A model generated the notes under the pieces. The model was not told the DNA's origin. It made no database searches and saw only the letters and a list, made by a program, of their open reading frames with translations. A stretch of 64,000 nt of DNA from NCBI GenBank assembly GCA_964020975.1, contig OZ026630.1:20744588-20808587 (forward strand), written 5' to 3'. The position numbers and the translations under genes are program-made. This stretch comes from Hermodice carunculata (lineage: Eukaryota; Annelida; Polychaeta; Eunicida; Amphinomidae). How positions within the stretch are numbered: position 1 is the stretch's first letter; every line of letters starts with the position of its first letter. Below, piece by piece: positions 42,801 to 49,877 of this stretch.

Positions 42801-44916
42801 TGGTCAAATTTTCGGTAAAGTCTTGTTACCCATCAAAAGCAGATGCTAGTCGGATCAGGGGAATTCCATAACTGGCTTTCAATGTGTCACGTGACCAGAA
42901 AGTGACAAATTTAGCAGGGAGCGTCTCTTCATTATATCTTGTTTCAAACTTGAGTGTACAAGTGAGTGCAGGGTTTCCCTGATGAAGACCTGAACCATAT
43001 TCCAAAGAACAGTTGCAACACCTCTTTGTGAATTGTGGTTGATGAAAAATCATAAATTTTGTTTTGCCAGGCTAACTAACCCATATAATATTGGTCTCTT
43101 GAGCGCTGAAGGCAGCGAGACCTATATGGATTTGTCCCAGAACCCGTTGCAAAATTCCTCATTGATTTTGATGTGGAAGCTTGAGGTTGTTTTTTTTTAT
43201 TTGAAAAAACCACGAGAGGTATCAGAGATAGAGGCATTTTGTAAGCTTGGGTCACAATCTTCAGTAATTAGTACTCACATTGACATATACTTCTTTATTT
43301 TAGCTGGAATCACCTGTGTTAAGTGTTTGAAGTTGATCGTGCTGGGAATCAATTGAAATTTTGCACCTGGTGGTAGAATTTGGAACTTGAACAATGAAGA
43401 AAGTTGGCATGTTATGTGGGAAACGGAACGATATGCTTGTCTGTCAGTGTTCTGTATCAATGTGGGTTTCTTTCAAATAAAACAAGTATGTTACGAAAAA
43501 TGATTAAGTTAATTCAATAGCAACCAAACTAAAATATTTTTGAAAATGGAGCTGTTATTTTCAGTTTTAATACAAGAGTATATATCGTTTCAGTACCCCT
43601 TTCCAGAATTTGTGTCTTTACTTGCTCCATTATCCAGGCATTTGTGCCATGGTGGTGGCACGTTTGGATTTATGCTAACTTTGAAATGGATATTTTACAT
43701 GGACAGGCTATAAAAATATTTATATTACCACACTGAATAGTTGATAGCTGTTTTGTGCTCACACCTTTGGGAGCCATTTACCCGTTATTAGCCCACTTTT
43801 TCAGCTAGACTATAACATAAATTATCAGCCTGTTTGTGTTGTTTGGTTTGACTGATATTTTATTCATGATGAATTTTATAAACATAGGGTGAATCACATA
43901 TTCATACATATACACAGTGACATAATGCTGGCAAGCTGTGCTCGGAGCTCGTGTCTCCTGGCAATTACAGGTAAACACTGGAATAATTCTTTATTCTATT
44001 TGTAGACACACCTTTTTTATCTTGCATGTTTTCAATGAAAGGTGTCTGCACAACACCTACTGCATAATTTATTTTGAAAAGTGACACAACAAAAGTTATG
44101 CCGGTACGCCTTTATGCTAACATGAAAATATTCTCGGATCTGCCAACGGCAACACGTCATAAGCTGCCTGTTGTTGTTATGCCGGGCCTGTGAAAAAATG
44201 CTCCACATAGCATTTAGACTACTTTATTCCCATGTAAAATTGGACATTTTTATCCTAAATTGTATCAATGACAATGTTGTCGACCACAGATCAACAATAT
44301 AACTCTGAAGGCAGCATCATTTTGCTGAATTCTGCTACTGAATAAAAATTTAGAGAGATTTTGACGATCATAACTTGGGGTTTTAGCGCTGATTTTCTGG
44401 TAACATTTGGCATATATTGAATGGGTATCCACAGACACTTTCAAGGAGATTCACCGAGCAATGGCATTGCCAATGCTGGCGTGTAAACGAAGATTCCCGG
44501 ATGTGCGGATCCGAAAATACAGTGAGTAAATATAATGGTTTCATCCCTCCACAAGCTACAACTTACAAGCTAAATCTAGTCACTTGTCACCCATTCAGCT
44601 CTAAAATCCTACAAGCGAGTTGTCGAGCCCCGATCTTACAGGTCAAAACTGTTTGAAGAAAGAATTTTGGGCCAGTGTCAGTGTTCCAACTCAAAAGCCA
44701 ATCTGGTATAGGATATACCCACATTATCGCTCACTTGGGATCTACATGGCCCAGAGGCCTTAAATAGAACATATCCCTAATAAAACCTTTACTTTACGTA
44801 TTCATACTTTTAGCCTTTTTTGGTTTGCTGGCTTCTGAAGGCATAGGTCCCACCCAGTCTTCATCATCAGCTACTGTCTCGTCGTCTATTGCACGCTTTT
44901 CACCAAGTGCCGCCAT
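13180..44916 (-). CDS. PPWD1: PPWD1: peptidylprolyl isomerase with WD40 repeats (whole gene, 17 coding exons)
   Basis: PPWD1 is a nuclear cyclophilin-type prolyl isomerase found with spliceosomes (family knowledge). Coding exons in gene order: 44916-44808, 36640-36538, 31202-31099, 30864-30769, 28919-28832, 28095-27990, 23450-23307, 22624-22550, 21943-21863, 21535-21442, 20118-20065, 19136-18893, 18426-18360, 16283-16201, 14965-14853, 14114-13963, 13323-13180. All phases join without a break to 1857 nt (618 residues plus stop; human is about 646). Residues about 37-430 are the WD40 region and about 466-618 the cyclophilin domain. Cyclophilin A active-site equivalents R55, F60, Q63, Q111, F113, W121 and H126 appear as R507, F512, Q515, Q563, F565, W573 and H578. 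Introns are GT-AG except one GC-AG (intron 10). No disabling change is visible. Exon borders come from reading consensus splice sites and recalling the human protein; no cDNA was available. Confidence 0.95.
13324..14852. other. PPWD1 introns 15 and 16
   Basis: Intron 16 (13324-13962) and intron 15 (14115-14852) lie either side of exon 16. They are AT-rich with a short GT run (about 13600) and an AGAC-rich run (about 13863-13890). No repeat family was assigned. Confidence 0.6.
13963..14114 (-). CDS. PPWD1: PPWD1 coding exon 16 (isomerase core)
   Basis: Encodes [20 protein letters not shown] and [16 protein letters not shown], the classical cyclophilin signature with Q563 and F565. The acceptor is ATTTCCAG and the donor GTGAGT. 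It ends in phase 0. Confidence 0.96.
14853..14965 (-). CDS. PPWD1: PPWD1 coding exon 15 (isomerase active site)
   Basis: Encodes [18 protein letters not shown] and [15 protein letters not shown], which holds the catalytic Arg (R507), F512 and Q515. The acceptor is TTTGCAG and the donor GTAAGA. Confidence 0.95.
15171..15485. repeat. 157-bp tandem duplication in PPWD1 intron 14
   Basis: Blocks atgaggttatg, gtcatg.tgtgacc, taagagcatgacct and ggggagat occur in the same order from 15171 and again from 15328. The copies are clearly diverged, so the duplication is old. Confidence 0.7.
15490..16200. other. Rest of PPWD1 intron 14
   Basis: No gene or repeat family recognised apart from a short CA run near 15990. 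Confidence 0.5.
16201..16283 (-). CDS. PPWD1: PPWD1 coding exon 14 (start of the cyclophilin domain)
   Basis: Encodes [19 protein letters not shown], the first beta strands of the isomerase domain (human SAIIHTSMGDIHTKLFPVE). The acceptor is GTAAAACAG and the donor GTAAGT. The few residues before SAIL differ from human. Confidence 0.92.
16707..16924. mobile_element. hAT-like short inverted-repeat element, copy 1
   Basis: Ends CAGGGCTAGAG...CTAGCCCTG form about 27-bp inverted repeats with one mismatch around an AT-rich core. It sits in PPWD1 intron 13. A related copy lies at about 31768-31987, and similarity continues some 60 bp past the right end in both. CAGGG ends suggest hAT; no clear target duplication. 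Confidence 0.6.
16930..18359. other. Rest of PPWD1 intron 13
   Basis: Mostly unrecognised AT-rich sequence. At 18010-18112 there is only the right end of an F1 repeat: a purine run with GACAGAC motifs, then the hairpin ctcagctgac.tgacaa.gtcacctgag and ctaaaa. Confidence 0.5.
18360..18426 (-). CDS. PPWD1: PPWD1 coding exon 13 (linker)
   Basis: Encodes [20 protein letters not shown], the conserved linker between the WD40 and cyclophilin parts (human [19 protein letters not shown]). The acceptor is TTGTTTCAG and the donor GTATGA. Confidence 0.94.
18427..18892. other. PPWD1 intron 12
   Basis: Contains at about 18588-18690 a diverged copy of the core of the 19318-19558 element (taactcttt...gactgagtcaacagctttt...gggtgcagtgtgccc). 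Otherwise nothing recognised. Confidence 0.55.
18893..19136 (-). CDS. PPWD1: PPWD1 coding exon 12 (end of the WD40 region)
   Basis: Encodes [20 protein letters not shown], the [19 protein letters not shown] segment and the [16 protein letters not shown] end, all matching human PPWD1. The acceptor is TCTTTCAG and the donor GTAAGT. It is the longest coding exon (244 nt). Confidence 0.95.
19318..19558. mobile_element. Small transposon-like element with 21-bp perfect inverted ends (TTAA-flanked)
   Basis: The 21-bp ends (19318-19338 and 19538-19558, ttaactcattccaccctgat type) are perfect inverted copies, and TTAA lies at both outer edges, consistent with a TTAA-targeting family such as piggyBac or Kolobok. 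Inside is a 67-bp perfect palindrome (19349-19415). Diverged relatives of the core lie near 2535 and 18588. It sits in PPWD1 intron 11 and has no ORF. Confidence 0.75.
19349..19415. repeat. Perfect 67-bp palindrome
   Basis: 33-bp arms (gtcaacagctttccttggcg...) around one central base, with no mismatch, and GC-rich at the centre (gggcgcattgcgccc). It could extrude as a cruciform or fold as an RNA hairpin. Confidence 0.95.
20065..20118 (-). CDS. PPWD1: PPWD1 coding exon 11 (18 codons)
   Basis: Encodes [18 protein letters not shown], matching human VFDETGHFVLYGTMLGIK. The acceptor is TTTGTTTACAG and the donor GTATAT, which is weak. This 54-nt exon lies between two introns that carry the GAA tract and the palindromic element. 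Confidence 0.92.
20372..20819. repeat. Long (TTC)n / sense-strand (GAA)n tract in PPWD1 intron 10
   Basis: About 349 bp of uninterrupted TTC triplets (20372-20720, roughly 116 units), then CTC/CCT triplets to about 20779, more TTC, then ATC triplets to 20819. On the gene's sense strand this is (GAA)n. The long reading frames here are artefacts of the triplets. Confidence 0.98.
21442..21535 (-). CDS. PPWD1: PPWD1 coding exon 10 (ends at a GC donor)
   Basis: Encodes [20 protein letters not shown] then [11 protein letters not shown], matching human [20 protein letters not shown]. The acceptor is GTTGGCAG. The exon must end ATTG so that exon 11 reads V-F-D; the following intron starts GCAAGT, a non-canonical GC-AG intron. 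Confidence 0.92.
21648..21805. mobile_element. Short pogo/Tc1-like element, copy 2, in PPWD1 intron 9
   Basis: Homologous to 6060-6288 without the microsatellite: agatatctgaatatgccagataaatgagtcaagtaacaaagaaa and a right end ataatgaagtttcacagtatttt. No coding capacity. Confidence 0.5.
21863..21943 (-). CDS. PPWD1: PPWD1 coding exon 9
   Basis: Encodes [20 protein letters not shown] then QFSQLQQ, matching human VRIFRFVTGKLMRVFDESLS. The acceptor is ATTGCAG and the donor GTAAGA. It is 27 codons in phase 0. Confidence 0.94.
21944..23306. other. PPWD1 introns 7 and 8
   Basis: Intron 8 (21944-22549) shows only a TA run near 22278. Intron 7 (22625-23306) has a 21-bp direct duplication (22748-22789) and, at about 23211-23239, an end of the 37043-37218 type (ggcctcataagagcgggaccactgtata). 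Confidence 0.55.
22550..22624 (-). CDS. PPWD1: PPWD1 coding exon 8 (WD40 blade)
   Basis: Encodes [20 protein letters not shown] then ATDRK, matching human [25 protein letters not shown]. The acceptor is TTACCTCAG and the donor GTAAGC. It is 25 codons in phase 0. Confidence 0.94.
23307..23450 (-). CDS. PPWD1: PPWD1 coding exon 7 (WD40 blade)
   Basis: Encodes [20 protein letters not shown], then [19 protein letters not shown], almost the same as human PPWD1. The acceptor is GGTTACAG; a dispersed F1 repeat begins only 8 nt further into the intron (23459). The donor is GTAAGA. The exon is phase 0 at both ends. Confidence 0.94.
23459..23705 (+). mobile_element. F1 repeat fragment adjoining the exon 7 splice acceptor
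   Basis: Begins aacaagacggctgtgttaac, the F1 left end, and continues colinear with 30352-30600 (ttcagctgacc, caaaataa.tccaa, gagcagagc.aag, aggcaaatgat-like blocks). The exon 7 acceptor AG is at 23452-23451, so the repeat starts within 10 nt of the splice site, antisense to PPWD1. Confidence 0.7.
23706..25500. other. Middle of PPWD1 intron 6
   Basis: Mostly unrecognised, with F1-like scraps (about 24120-24170) and an incomplete F1 left end at 25335 (aaacaagagggctgttg). Confidence 0.5.
25502..27960 (+). mobile_element. Dispersed repeat family F1, long copy R1
   Basis: Starts aacaagagggctgtgtgaac (hairpin GGGCTGT-gtga-ACAGCCC), then gctcagctgacc. It ends with gtcagctgagctaaaa. The interior consists of related modules built around 'gaccatttga.caaacttggtagagaccca' and 'aagtttgaagtgaatctggctgacagtttt'. 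It is colinear with R2 (36842-41040). No ORF. It lies in PPWD1 intron 6, antisense, ending 29 nt from the exon 6 donor. Confidence 0.75.
27990..28095 (-). CDS. PPWD1: PPWD1 coding exon 6 (with tandem donors)
   Basis: Encodes [19 protein letters not shown] and [16 protein letters not shown], matching human HIFDKLHTSPLTQIR. The donor chosen is GAG|GTACAT because it keeps the length of the human protein. A stronger-looking GTAAGA lies 6 nt downstream and would add V-H in frame. Confidence 0.9.
28096..28831. other. PPWD1 intron 5
   Basis: No gene or named repeat. Contains a C-run near 28738 and a short CAGA run near 28457. Confidence 0.5.
28832..28919 (-). CDS. PPWD1: PPWD1 coding exon 5
   Basis: Encodes [19 protein letters not shown] then [11 protein letters not shown], matching human DMINMLKLGYFPGQCEWIY. 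The acceptor is TTGTAG and the donor GTAAGC. Phases 1 in and 2 out agree with the neighbours. Confidence 0.92.
29550..30165 (-). pseudogene. LINE reverse-transcriptase fragment in PPWD1 intron 4
   Basis: Read on the minus strand, 30165-29550 gives the RT motif [20 protein letters not shown], then [36 protein letters not shown] and [14 protein letters not shown]. This is the order of a CR1/Jockey-like RT from palm motif B to the thumb. The frame is broken by several stops and shifts; the catalytic YADD segment is not intact (TDDN). Both ends are truncated. It is in the same sense as PPWD1. Confidence 0.8.
30352..30617 (+). mobile_element. F1 repeat, short complete copy
   Basis: A 266-bp copy with both ends: aacaagagggct... 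on the left and the hairpin ctcagctgattgacaactcaggtgagctaaaa on the right. It shows that F1 can be very short. It lies in PPWD1 intron 4, antisense. Confidence 0.7.
30769..30864 (-). CDS. PPWD1: PPWD1 coding exon 4 (WD40 blade)
   Basis: Encodes [14 protein letters not shown] and [15 protein letters not shown], matching the second blade (human SIAVSSEG...GDDKAMKVFDVVNFD). The acceptor is GGGACAG and the donor GTAAGT. Confidence 0.94.
31099..31202 (-). CDS. PPWD1: PPWD1 coding exon 3 (WD40 blade)
   Basis: Encodes [18 protein letters not shown] followed by [13 protein letters not shown], nearly identical to human PPWD1. The acceptor is TTTTGCAG and the donor GTAAGA. The [14 protein letters not shown] segment is a typical WD40 repeat end. 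Confidence 0.94.
31429..33371 (+). mobile_element. Dispersed repeat family F2, copy b
   Basis: The left end gtggcctgtgggcctagtgc is a diverged form of the F2a start. The module tgccattgatgtccaagcta occurs at about 32055 and 32815. The right end is ggctctgggccctatggtca then gcagagctaaag. A second, hAT-like element is inserted at about 31768-31987. It lies in PPWD1 intron 2. Confidence 0.65.
31768..31987. mobile_element. hAT-like short inverted-repeat element, copy 2
   Basis: Left gagggctagagctgtgtgtt and right aatgggaatacacaacccta...gccctc are inverted ends matching the 16707-16924 copy. It is nested in F2 copy b. Confidence 0.55.
33372..34879. other. PPWD1 intron 2, no gene seen
   Basis: Contains a (CA)n run at about 33769-33803 and A/T-rich sequence; nothing else recognised. 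Confidence 0.5.
34880..35250 (-). mobile_element. LINE 3' end (family with ATT tail), copy 1
   Basis: Shares with 46085-46560 and 52531-52920 the blocks cctgtgtgacacag, gcttgtgctgcca, caggaccagagc, catcgcttgta, cacaccctatcccc and aggctcaggc.tttcccat. Read on the minus strand it is a LINE 3' UTR ending at an ATT-rich tail (about 34880-34895). 5' truncated. It lies in PPWD1 intron 2. Confidence 0.65.
35251..36537. other. PPWD1 intron 2, remaining part
   Basis: No gene. A motif close to 'gccatgtccgtaacg' or 'tcacgttcgtaac' recurs near 33983, 35860-35890, 36060 and 36230, perhaps an old dispersed repeat. Confidence 0.4.
36538..36640 (-). CDS. PPWD1: PPWD1 coding exon 2 (residues 37-71)
   Basis: Encodes [12 protein letters not shown] and [15 protein letters not shown], the conserved lead-in to the first WD40 blade. 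The acceptor is TTTACAG and the donor GTAAGT. It is separated from exon 1 by an 8.2-kb intron. Confidence 0.92.
37043..37218. mobile_element. Small inverted-repeat element inside transposon A
   Basis: Left tatacagtagttcccctctt and right gagagggggaccaatgtata pair with about 20 of 27 matches, the ends of a 176-bp element. A single matching end is also seen near 23211-23239. Confidence 0.5.
37480..38690. mobile_element. hAT-like transposon B nested inside transposon A
   Basis: Perfect inverted ends CAGGGCTCGACAATT...AATTGTCGAGCCCTG, with AATT just outside each end, which may be a 4-bp duplication or a longer terminal repeat. About 1.2 kb. No transposase frame. The interior 38040-38490 is richer in GC and contains CCAAT boxes in both orientations (about 38123 and 38154). 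A diverged end of the same type lies near 44613-44630. Confidence 0.75.
41045..41526. other. PPWD1 intron 1, G-rich repeat
   Basis: Unrecognised sequence ending in a (GGGGA/GAGGA)n tract at about 41476-41525 that abuts F2 copy c. Confidence 0.6.
41527..42270 (+). mobile_element. Dispersed repeat family F2, copy c (5' truncated)
   Basis: Colinear with the second half of F2a: tgcagagcatt.acaagat, gttgaccttgaccttcaact, gtaggtggcaccacta, and the right end gagctctgcgacctatggtc. The left end is missing. It lies in PPWD1 intron 1. Confidence 0.65.
42271..44807. other. PPWD1 intron 1, 5' part
   Basis: No gene recognised. More balanced base composition than the rest of the intron. Near 44613 there is an end like that of transposon B (gagttgtcgagccccga). 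Intron enhancers could lie here, but nothing specific was seen. Confidence 0.45.
44808..44916 (-). CDS. PPWD1: PPWD1 coding exon 1 (residues 1-36)
   Basis: Starts MAALGEKR and continues with an acidic stretch and DEDWVGPMP, matching the ERWVGPLP motif of vertebrate PPWD1. The donor is GTATGA. The frame stays open for 51 more codons upstream, but those codons come from a TTTC microsatellite and a repeat hairpin, so the ATG at 44916 in an ATATGGCGGC context is preferred. It ends in phase 1. Confidence 0.9.
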
Positions 44917-44919
44917 ATT
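44909..44919 (-). promoter_or_regulatory. YY1-type AANATGGCGGC element over the PPWD1 start codon
   Basis: AATATGGCGGC fits the YY1 consensus AANATGGCGGC and includes the ATG. In other animals such sites mark TATA-less housekeeping promoters with short 5' UTRs. The match is seen; the function is inferred. Confidence 0.45.
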
Positions 44920-45006
44920 TGTAATAAGTAAAATATAGCACCTGCCGCAACTATTGTGCGTTTTCGGTGTGTATCGCTTCGTTATGTCTGTGTGCCAGCG
45001 AAGACA

Positions 45007-45008
45007 TT

Positions 45009-45044
<36 letters not shown>

Positions 45045-45995
45045 TATGTCTGGGTGTCAACCCAGACATATTGTTTTTGCTTGCGTTCTTTTTTTCTTTC
45101 TATTTTTCCATCGCACCCAAATTTGTCCGGAGTTATTCTCAGACACTATTATTCTGAAAACCACCAAACTTGCCATGCCCATGGTGATTGGCCTACCAAT
45201 AAAATTTTGCACCTAGTTTGGAATAGTCATGATGTTTAAATTATGCAAATGAGGGGCAATTAGAATTTAAAAAGCTCCATATCTTCCAAACTATGTTGCA
45301 GATTTTCAAAAAGTAAAAAATTTTATTTTATGCAAATAAGGTGAAAACACAAAATTTATTTATTTTTTTAATAAGTTCAAAACTATTATAGAAAGAGCTG
45401 CCATCTTAACTTCAATTTAAAGGTTTGTAACATGGACGCATCCAATGAAACAAAATGTGAAATTTTAATTTATGTAATTAGGTGAACACACAAAATTTCA
45501 ATCTTATGCAAATTAGGTGAATACACAAAGTTTAAATCTTGAATAGCTTCAAGACTATCACAGAGGTGCCCTTTCAACTTCACTCTATATGTTTGTGACA
45601 TAGGTGCATCCAATGAACATGAGCCAAAGTTGTAGGATTTTAATTTACGCATAGAATGCGAATACACAAAATCTATATCTTGAATAACTTCAAAACTATT
45701 ACACATAGAGGTTTGCAACTTCAATTTGTAGGTTTGGGGCATAGGTGCATCCAATGAACCACGAACCAAAGTTGTAGGCTTTTAATTTATGCAAATTATG
45801 CAATACAGAAAATTAAAATCTTGAATAGCTTCATAAAATTTAGATTATTTTGAATAATGGCAAAGTGTAGCATTTCAAACTGTTCTCATTTTAAAGACAC
45901 CCATCCAGATTTGCTATGAAGCAAATCTTCTTTTCTAGTTCTTTCTTTCTTTTATTCATTCTTTCATTCTATCTTTCTTTCTGTTCACAGCTTTT
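45007..45995 (+). repeat. Dispersed repeat F3 with internal ~135-bp units, just upstream of PPWD1
   Basis: Starts with (TTTC)n (45007-45045) and a 10-bp-stem hairpin (45046-45069, atgtctgggt-gtca-acccagacat). Inside, blocks 'tttaatttatgcaaattaggtgaa.acacaaa', 'tcaaaactat.acag' and 'cataggtgcatccaatgaa' recur from about 45334, 45463/45502, 45640 and 45781. It ends ccagatttgctatgaagcaa followed by TTTC-rich sequence. Related sequence lies at 54360-54760. Confidence 0.65.
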
Positions 45996-46084
45996 CTCGA
46001 AGAAGGCTGGTTACTAAGTTAGCCTAGTATTGCTACATATCCGAGCTGTTGCACGGTCATAGCCCTAAGACTAAGTAGGCCTAA

Positions 46085-46560
46085 AAATAATATGCTGCGT
46101 TCCTGTGTGACACAGCACAGGTGGCCAAGAAAGAAAACAAGAAAAAAAAAAAAGAAAGAAAAAAAGAAAAAAAAAAAAAAACGGGAGAGGAAACCATAGT
46201 AATTTCTCATCACCCTGGGCTGCCATGGACCAGGACCAGGACTGGTTCCAGGACCACAGCCGCGGTGAAGGTCCACCACACCTTCACAGCCCTGGTCCTG
46301 GATATATCCCGCTACATGACTACACTCAACGCTTGTACTTTCTTTCCGGGGGGGGGGGGGGGGGGGGGGAAGGGGGGCTTTCCCTCACACACCCTATCCC
46401 TGCCTCCATTAAAGGCTCAGGCGTTTCCCATGGGGAACCCTATGGGAGCCCTTAACAGGGCCACATATCCCTTTCCTCCCTGTACTCTCAAATTCTAATT
46501 TACCCTGTTGCTATCACTCAACGCTTGCACTGTAATTCATTTTCTGTTTCTTTGTCCTTC
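46085..46560 (-). mobile_element. LINE 3' end (family with ATT tail), copy 2
   Basis: Same blocks as 34880-35250, with an A-rich run and a 20-base G run (about 46351-46370). 5' truncated on the minus strand; the tail side at 46085 reads into attatttt. Confidence 0.6.
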
Positions 46561-46569
46561 CCTAAAATC

Positions 46570-46984
46570 TTATCCGAAACAAGTATTATAATCTGCTGGA
46601 GTGCACACTAAGGTCAGAAGGAGCACTTGATGTATGGCACAGATTTTGTAATTCATCCAGTTTAAGTAAACTATGCTTATTTCTTGGAGAACATGCCTAC
46701 GATTTTGGTGAAACCCCGGGTAAAGTATTTGATATGATTTCGAAGCAGTATTTGATGGAAGCGTGGGAATGTCGACGTGAGTCTCTAGCAGACACGTCAG
46801 GGTAAAACCGACCTATTTTAGATAATGTAAATATTGTAATAACTGTACATATTTTATACTGTATTGCTGCATTGTATGTACTGTTTTTATCTGACGCGCC
46901 GCGGGTTCTGCCCTGCCTGCAGGCGCCCCCGCTGTAAAGGGGTAGCTTCAGTAAATAAATAAAATAAAAAATAAATAAAAATCC
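46570..46984 (+). pseudogene. LINE C-terminal and 3' UTR fragment with AAAT tail
   Basis: Encodes LDVWHRFCNSSSLSKLCLFL, then GKVFDMISKQYLMEAWECRR and a stop. It then has a 3' UTR ending ggggtagcttcagtaaataa and an (AAAT)n tail. This layout is that of a 5'-truncated non-LTR element. The clade is not certain. Confidence 0.55.
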
Positions 46985-47660
46985 AACTCAAAGCTTATGT
47001 TTTGCCTGCTTTCAAAATTTACGTTTTTTGCTCAGTGGTCAGCACAAATTAGTGCCCTGTTTTCTGCAAATCCACATAAGCTTTGTACATATTGTGACCT
47101 CAAGTCATCTTCTGCCAAAGAATTATATTTAGAGAAAGAATCAGTGGAGAATCGTCAAAACTTCGGAAAAGTTATCATACACTGGCCATGGAAATCGGGA
47201 GATTCACAAGACCTAAAACATATGAAAATGAAAGGAAATGCCAACTGTGTAAGACAGGGGTTGTAGAACATGAAAAATACTTTATCTTATACTGTTGTAA
47301 ATACGCTGACCTTAGACAAGAGTTATACTCCAAATTAGCAAGTATTGATGATAAATTTCATTCACTTGATGACCATGCTAAATTTATATTCATAATGACA
47401 ATGGGAAATAACAATATACCGCAGCATGTATTTAAATTTGTCAATGTAGCATTTGAATTGAGACATAATATTTTGGGATGTGAAACTGTCACTTGGTCAA
47501 ACATGTCTGGTTTAAAACTGAGTCTGGGGGGCACCTGCAATTAAACTTTCTTCCTTTTATATGTAAATTATGTTCATGTGATTGTGATTGTCTATACAAT
47601 GAATTTAGACTATACCTCTGTATGTTAGGTTGATGTCAATAAAGTTCTTCTCCATGTGTT
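46985..47660 (+). pseudogene. LINE C-terminal zinc-knuckle fragment 1
   Basis: In broken frames it encodes RKCQLCKTGVVEHEKYFILY, then C-C-K-Y-A-D-L-R and FVNVAFELRHNIL. This is the C-x2-C...H...C knuckle found at the end of many LINE proteins. It ends near gatgtcaataaagtt. Confidence 0.65.
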
Positions 47661-48100
47661 TTTGTTTGCAGAAGATGACAAAAAATCCCAACAACTGTGT
47701 AATAATATATTTTGTCCACAAAATCCAGCTAGAGCATCACATACTGTTCATGCTGAGCCGAGCTCTTAGGACCAAACAACTGAGTGGTCCCCATCACAAA
47801 GCTGTAGTGCTATAGTTTACAGACACCTTTCATTCCTATAGTAACAACAGTATTGTGTAGGGCTTTCTGGGTCAGCCCTTGGTCCCAAGAGACCACTGGA
47901 ACTCTGGTTAGAGGCCTGTAATGTGATACCATCACATAATAAAGGTTTGAGCCCAGTTGGCTTGACCACTCAAAGCATACCATTCTTACAGTCGACAATG
48001 ACTCTTTTGACAATTTTATGGGATTCATAGCCACAGGGTGGATCAGTGTAATCCCGATGATTTGCTCCAACATATAGCGGTAGACTTTTCATGTTTCTTT
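47661..48100. other. Unassigned spacer between LINE fragments
   Basis: No gene recognised. Confidence 0.4.
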
Positions 48101-48119
48101 TTCATGTAACCTGTGAGTT

Positions 48120-48480
48120 AAAACCTGTTCTTCATAGGTACTCTAATATCCGACAAGTTCTTGTATTTGTGTGTTTGAACAACTACTACAGTGGGTTTCA
48201 TTTGCTAACTGAGATGGAAAAATTTATAACAATAATGCAATCTGGAGATAGCCCAGAGGTAATCTCTTATGTGAATAAAATCTTTGAAATTCGACAACAA
48301 CGACTCGGGTACTAAATCTCGGTAACTAACTGGTCATGTATATGTAAGTGTTTGACTGGGTGCACCTGTAGGTAGTTTTGTTGTATTTTGCTGTATTTTG
48401 TATTCCTTGTATATTTCTGTTGCCATGCTGACCATATCTTGTATCTAAGATGAATGTCAATAAAACTTTATGGCTGTGTG
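48120..48480 (+). pseudogene. LINE 3' end fragment 2
   Basis: Encodes EMEKFITIMQSGDSPEVISY then VNKIFEIRQQRLGY and a stop, similar in place and style to the end of the 46985-47660 fragment. The tail is gaatgtcaataaaac. Confidence 0.55.
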
Positions 48481-48579
48481 TTTTTAAAAATACAAGCTAC
48501 TTGACAGGAACATGTACTTGTACTGAAGTTCTATGCTCATCGACAAGCTTTCAATAAGCATTAAAAAAAGCTAACATAA

Positions 48580-49837
48580 TGGAGAAGCTCAGACTAGTAA
48601 GCCTTAATTGTCAATCAGTAAAATCTTGGAGGAATCATCATCCTCCAAGGCAAAATCTTCTGTTAACAATGTACGTGAACTGGCTCGACTCCGATGACAT
48701 GTTTATTGCAAGAACACTGGCTTGCCAAGGACGATTTGCCCTTCCTCGCTGGGATTAGCAACCATTTTTATACTTTTTGGGGTTTCAGCAATGAACGATG
48801 GCGGGAAACTTATAATACGGGGTCGCCTTTTCGGCAGGCACGGATATTCTGTGGAGAAAAAGCCTTGCTAATTGTGTTCAAATTAAAACTTATGACGATT
48901 CACGTCTGCTTGGGGCCAGTATAGACCTACCTTCCACAAGCTTATTCATTCTATGTGTTTATCTCCCAGTTTGTGCAGATGATAATTATGATGAATTTGT
49001 CAACTGTTTGGCAAAAACACACAGGATTGTTGAAACATGCAATACTATTAATGTAATCATTATGGGTGATATGAACGCTAAACCTGTGTCTGTCTTTGGT
49101 GATAAGCTGAATGATTTCTGTGACAATAATGGGTACTTTATCAGCGTTTTTTAAAAACTGGGTAGAGACTCCGACACATTTACATATGTCAATTGTCAGC
49201 GTAGCCCATGGCACGACTTCGTGGCTTGACCACTGCATTACGAATAATTTTTAAAATGTTCACGGTTCACTGCATGATGTGGCAGTTTTGTATGATTACA
49301 TATCTTCAGATCCTTTTCCCCTGTCCGTTACCTGTGCTATTGATAGCCTCCCTGCGATTTCTTACTCAGAAAATGGGTTTCTCACAAACTGGACTGGGGT
49401 AAAGCCTGTGCAAGCGAGATTGCTAAATATAAGTGCTTATCACATGAATATTTGTCTCAGGTCCCGCTACCGTATCGTGTAGCATTTTAAATTGCAGAGA
49501 TCCGTCATGTACGGATCCTCTTCATAAGCAAGAAATAGGCACTTTGTACAGTAATTTGGTTGACGCTTTGTATAATGCTGGTGTTGAATCAATCGGTGTA
49601 AGAGTGAAAGGTAACTTCAAGGAGGTGCCTGGCTGGAACGAGCATGTTGGTGACCTGCACACTACTGCCCGCGGTGCTTTCCAGATGTGGAGGGATGGCG
49701 GGCAGCAGAGGCATGGTCCCTTATATGAACTTTATTTCGCTATACCTCAGATAATTGACGCATTCTGCCGAAAAACAGGAATACATAGCAATAAATGCAG
49801 AGATACAAACAACGACAATGTATACATATACAATGAC

Positions 49838-49877
<40 letters not shown>

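Noticed and set aside
44917-45069. N-terminal extension of PPWD1 by 51 codons
   Set aside because: The extra codons derive from the TTTC repeat and the F3 hairpin; PPWD1 proteins begin near the MAA..G start chosen.
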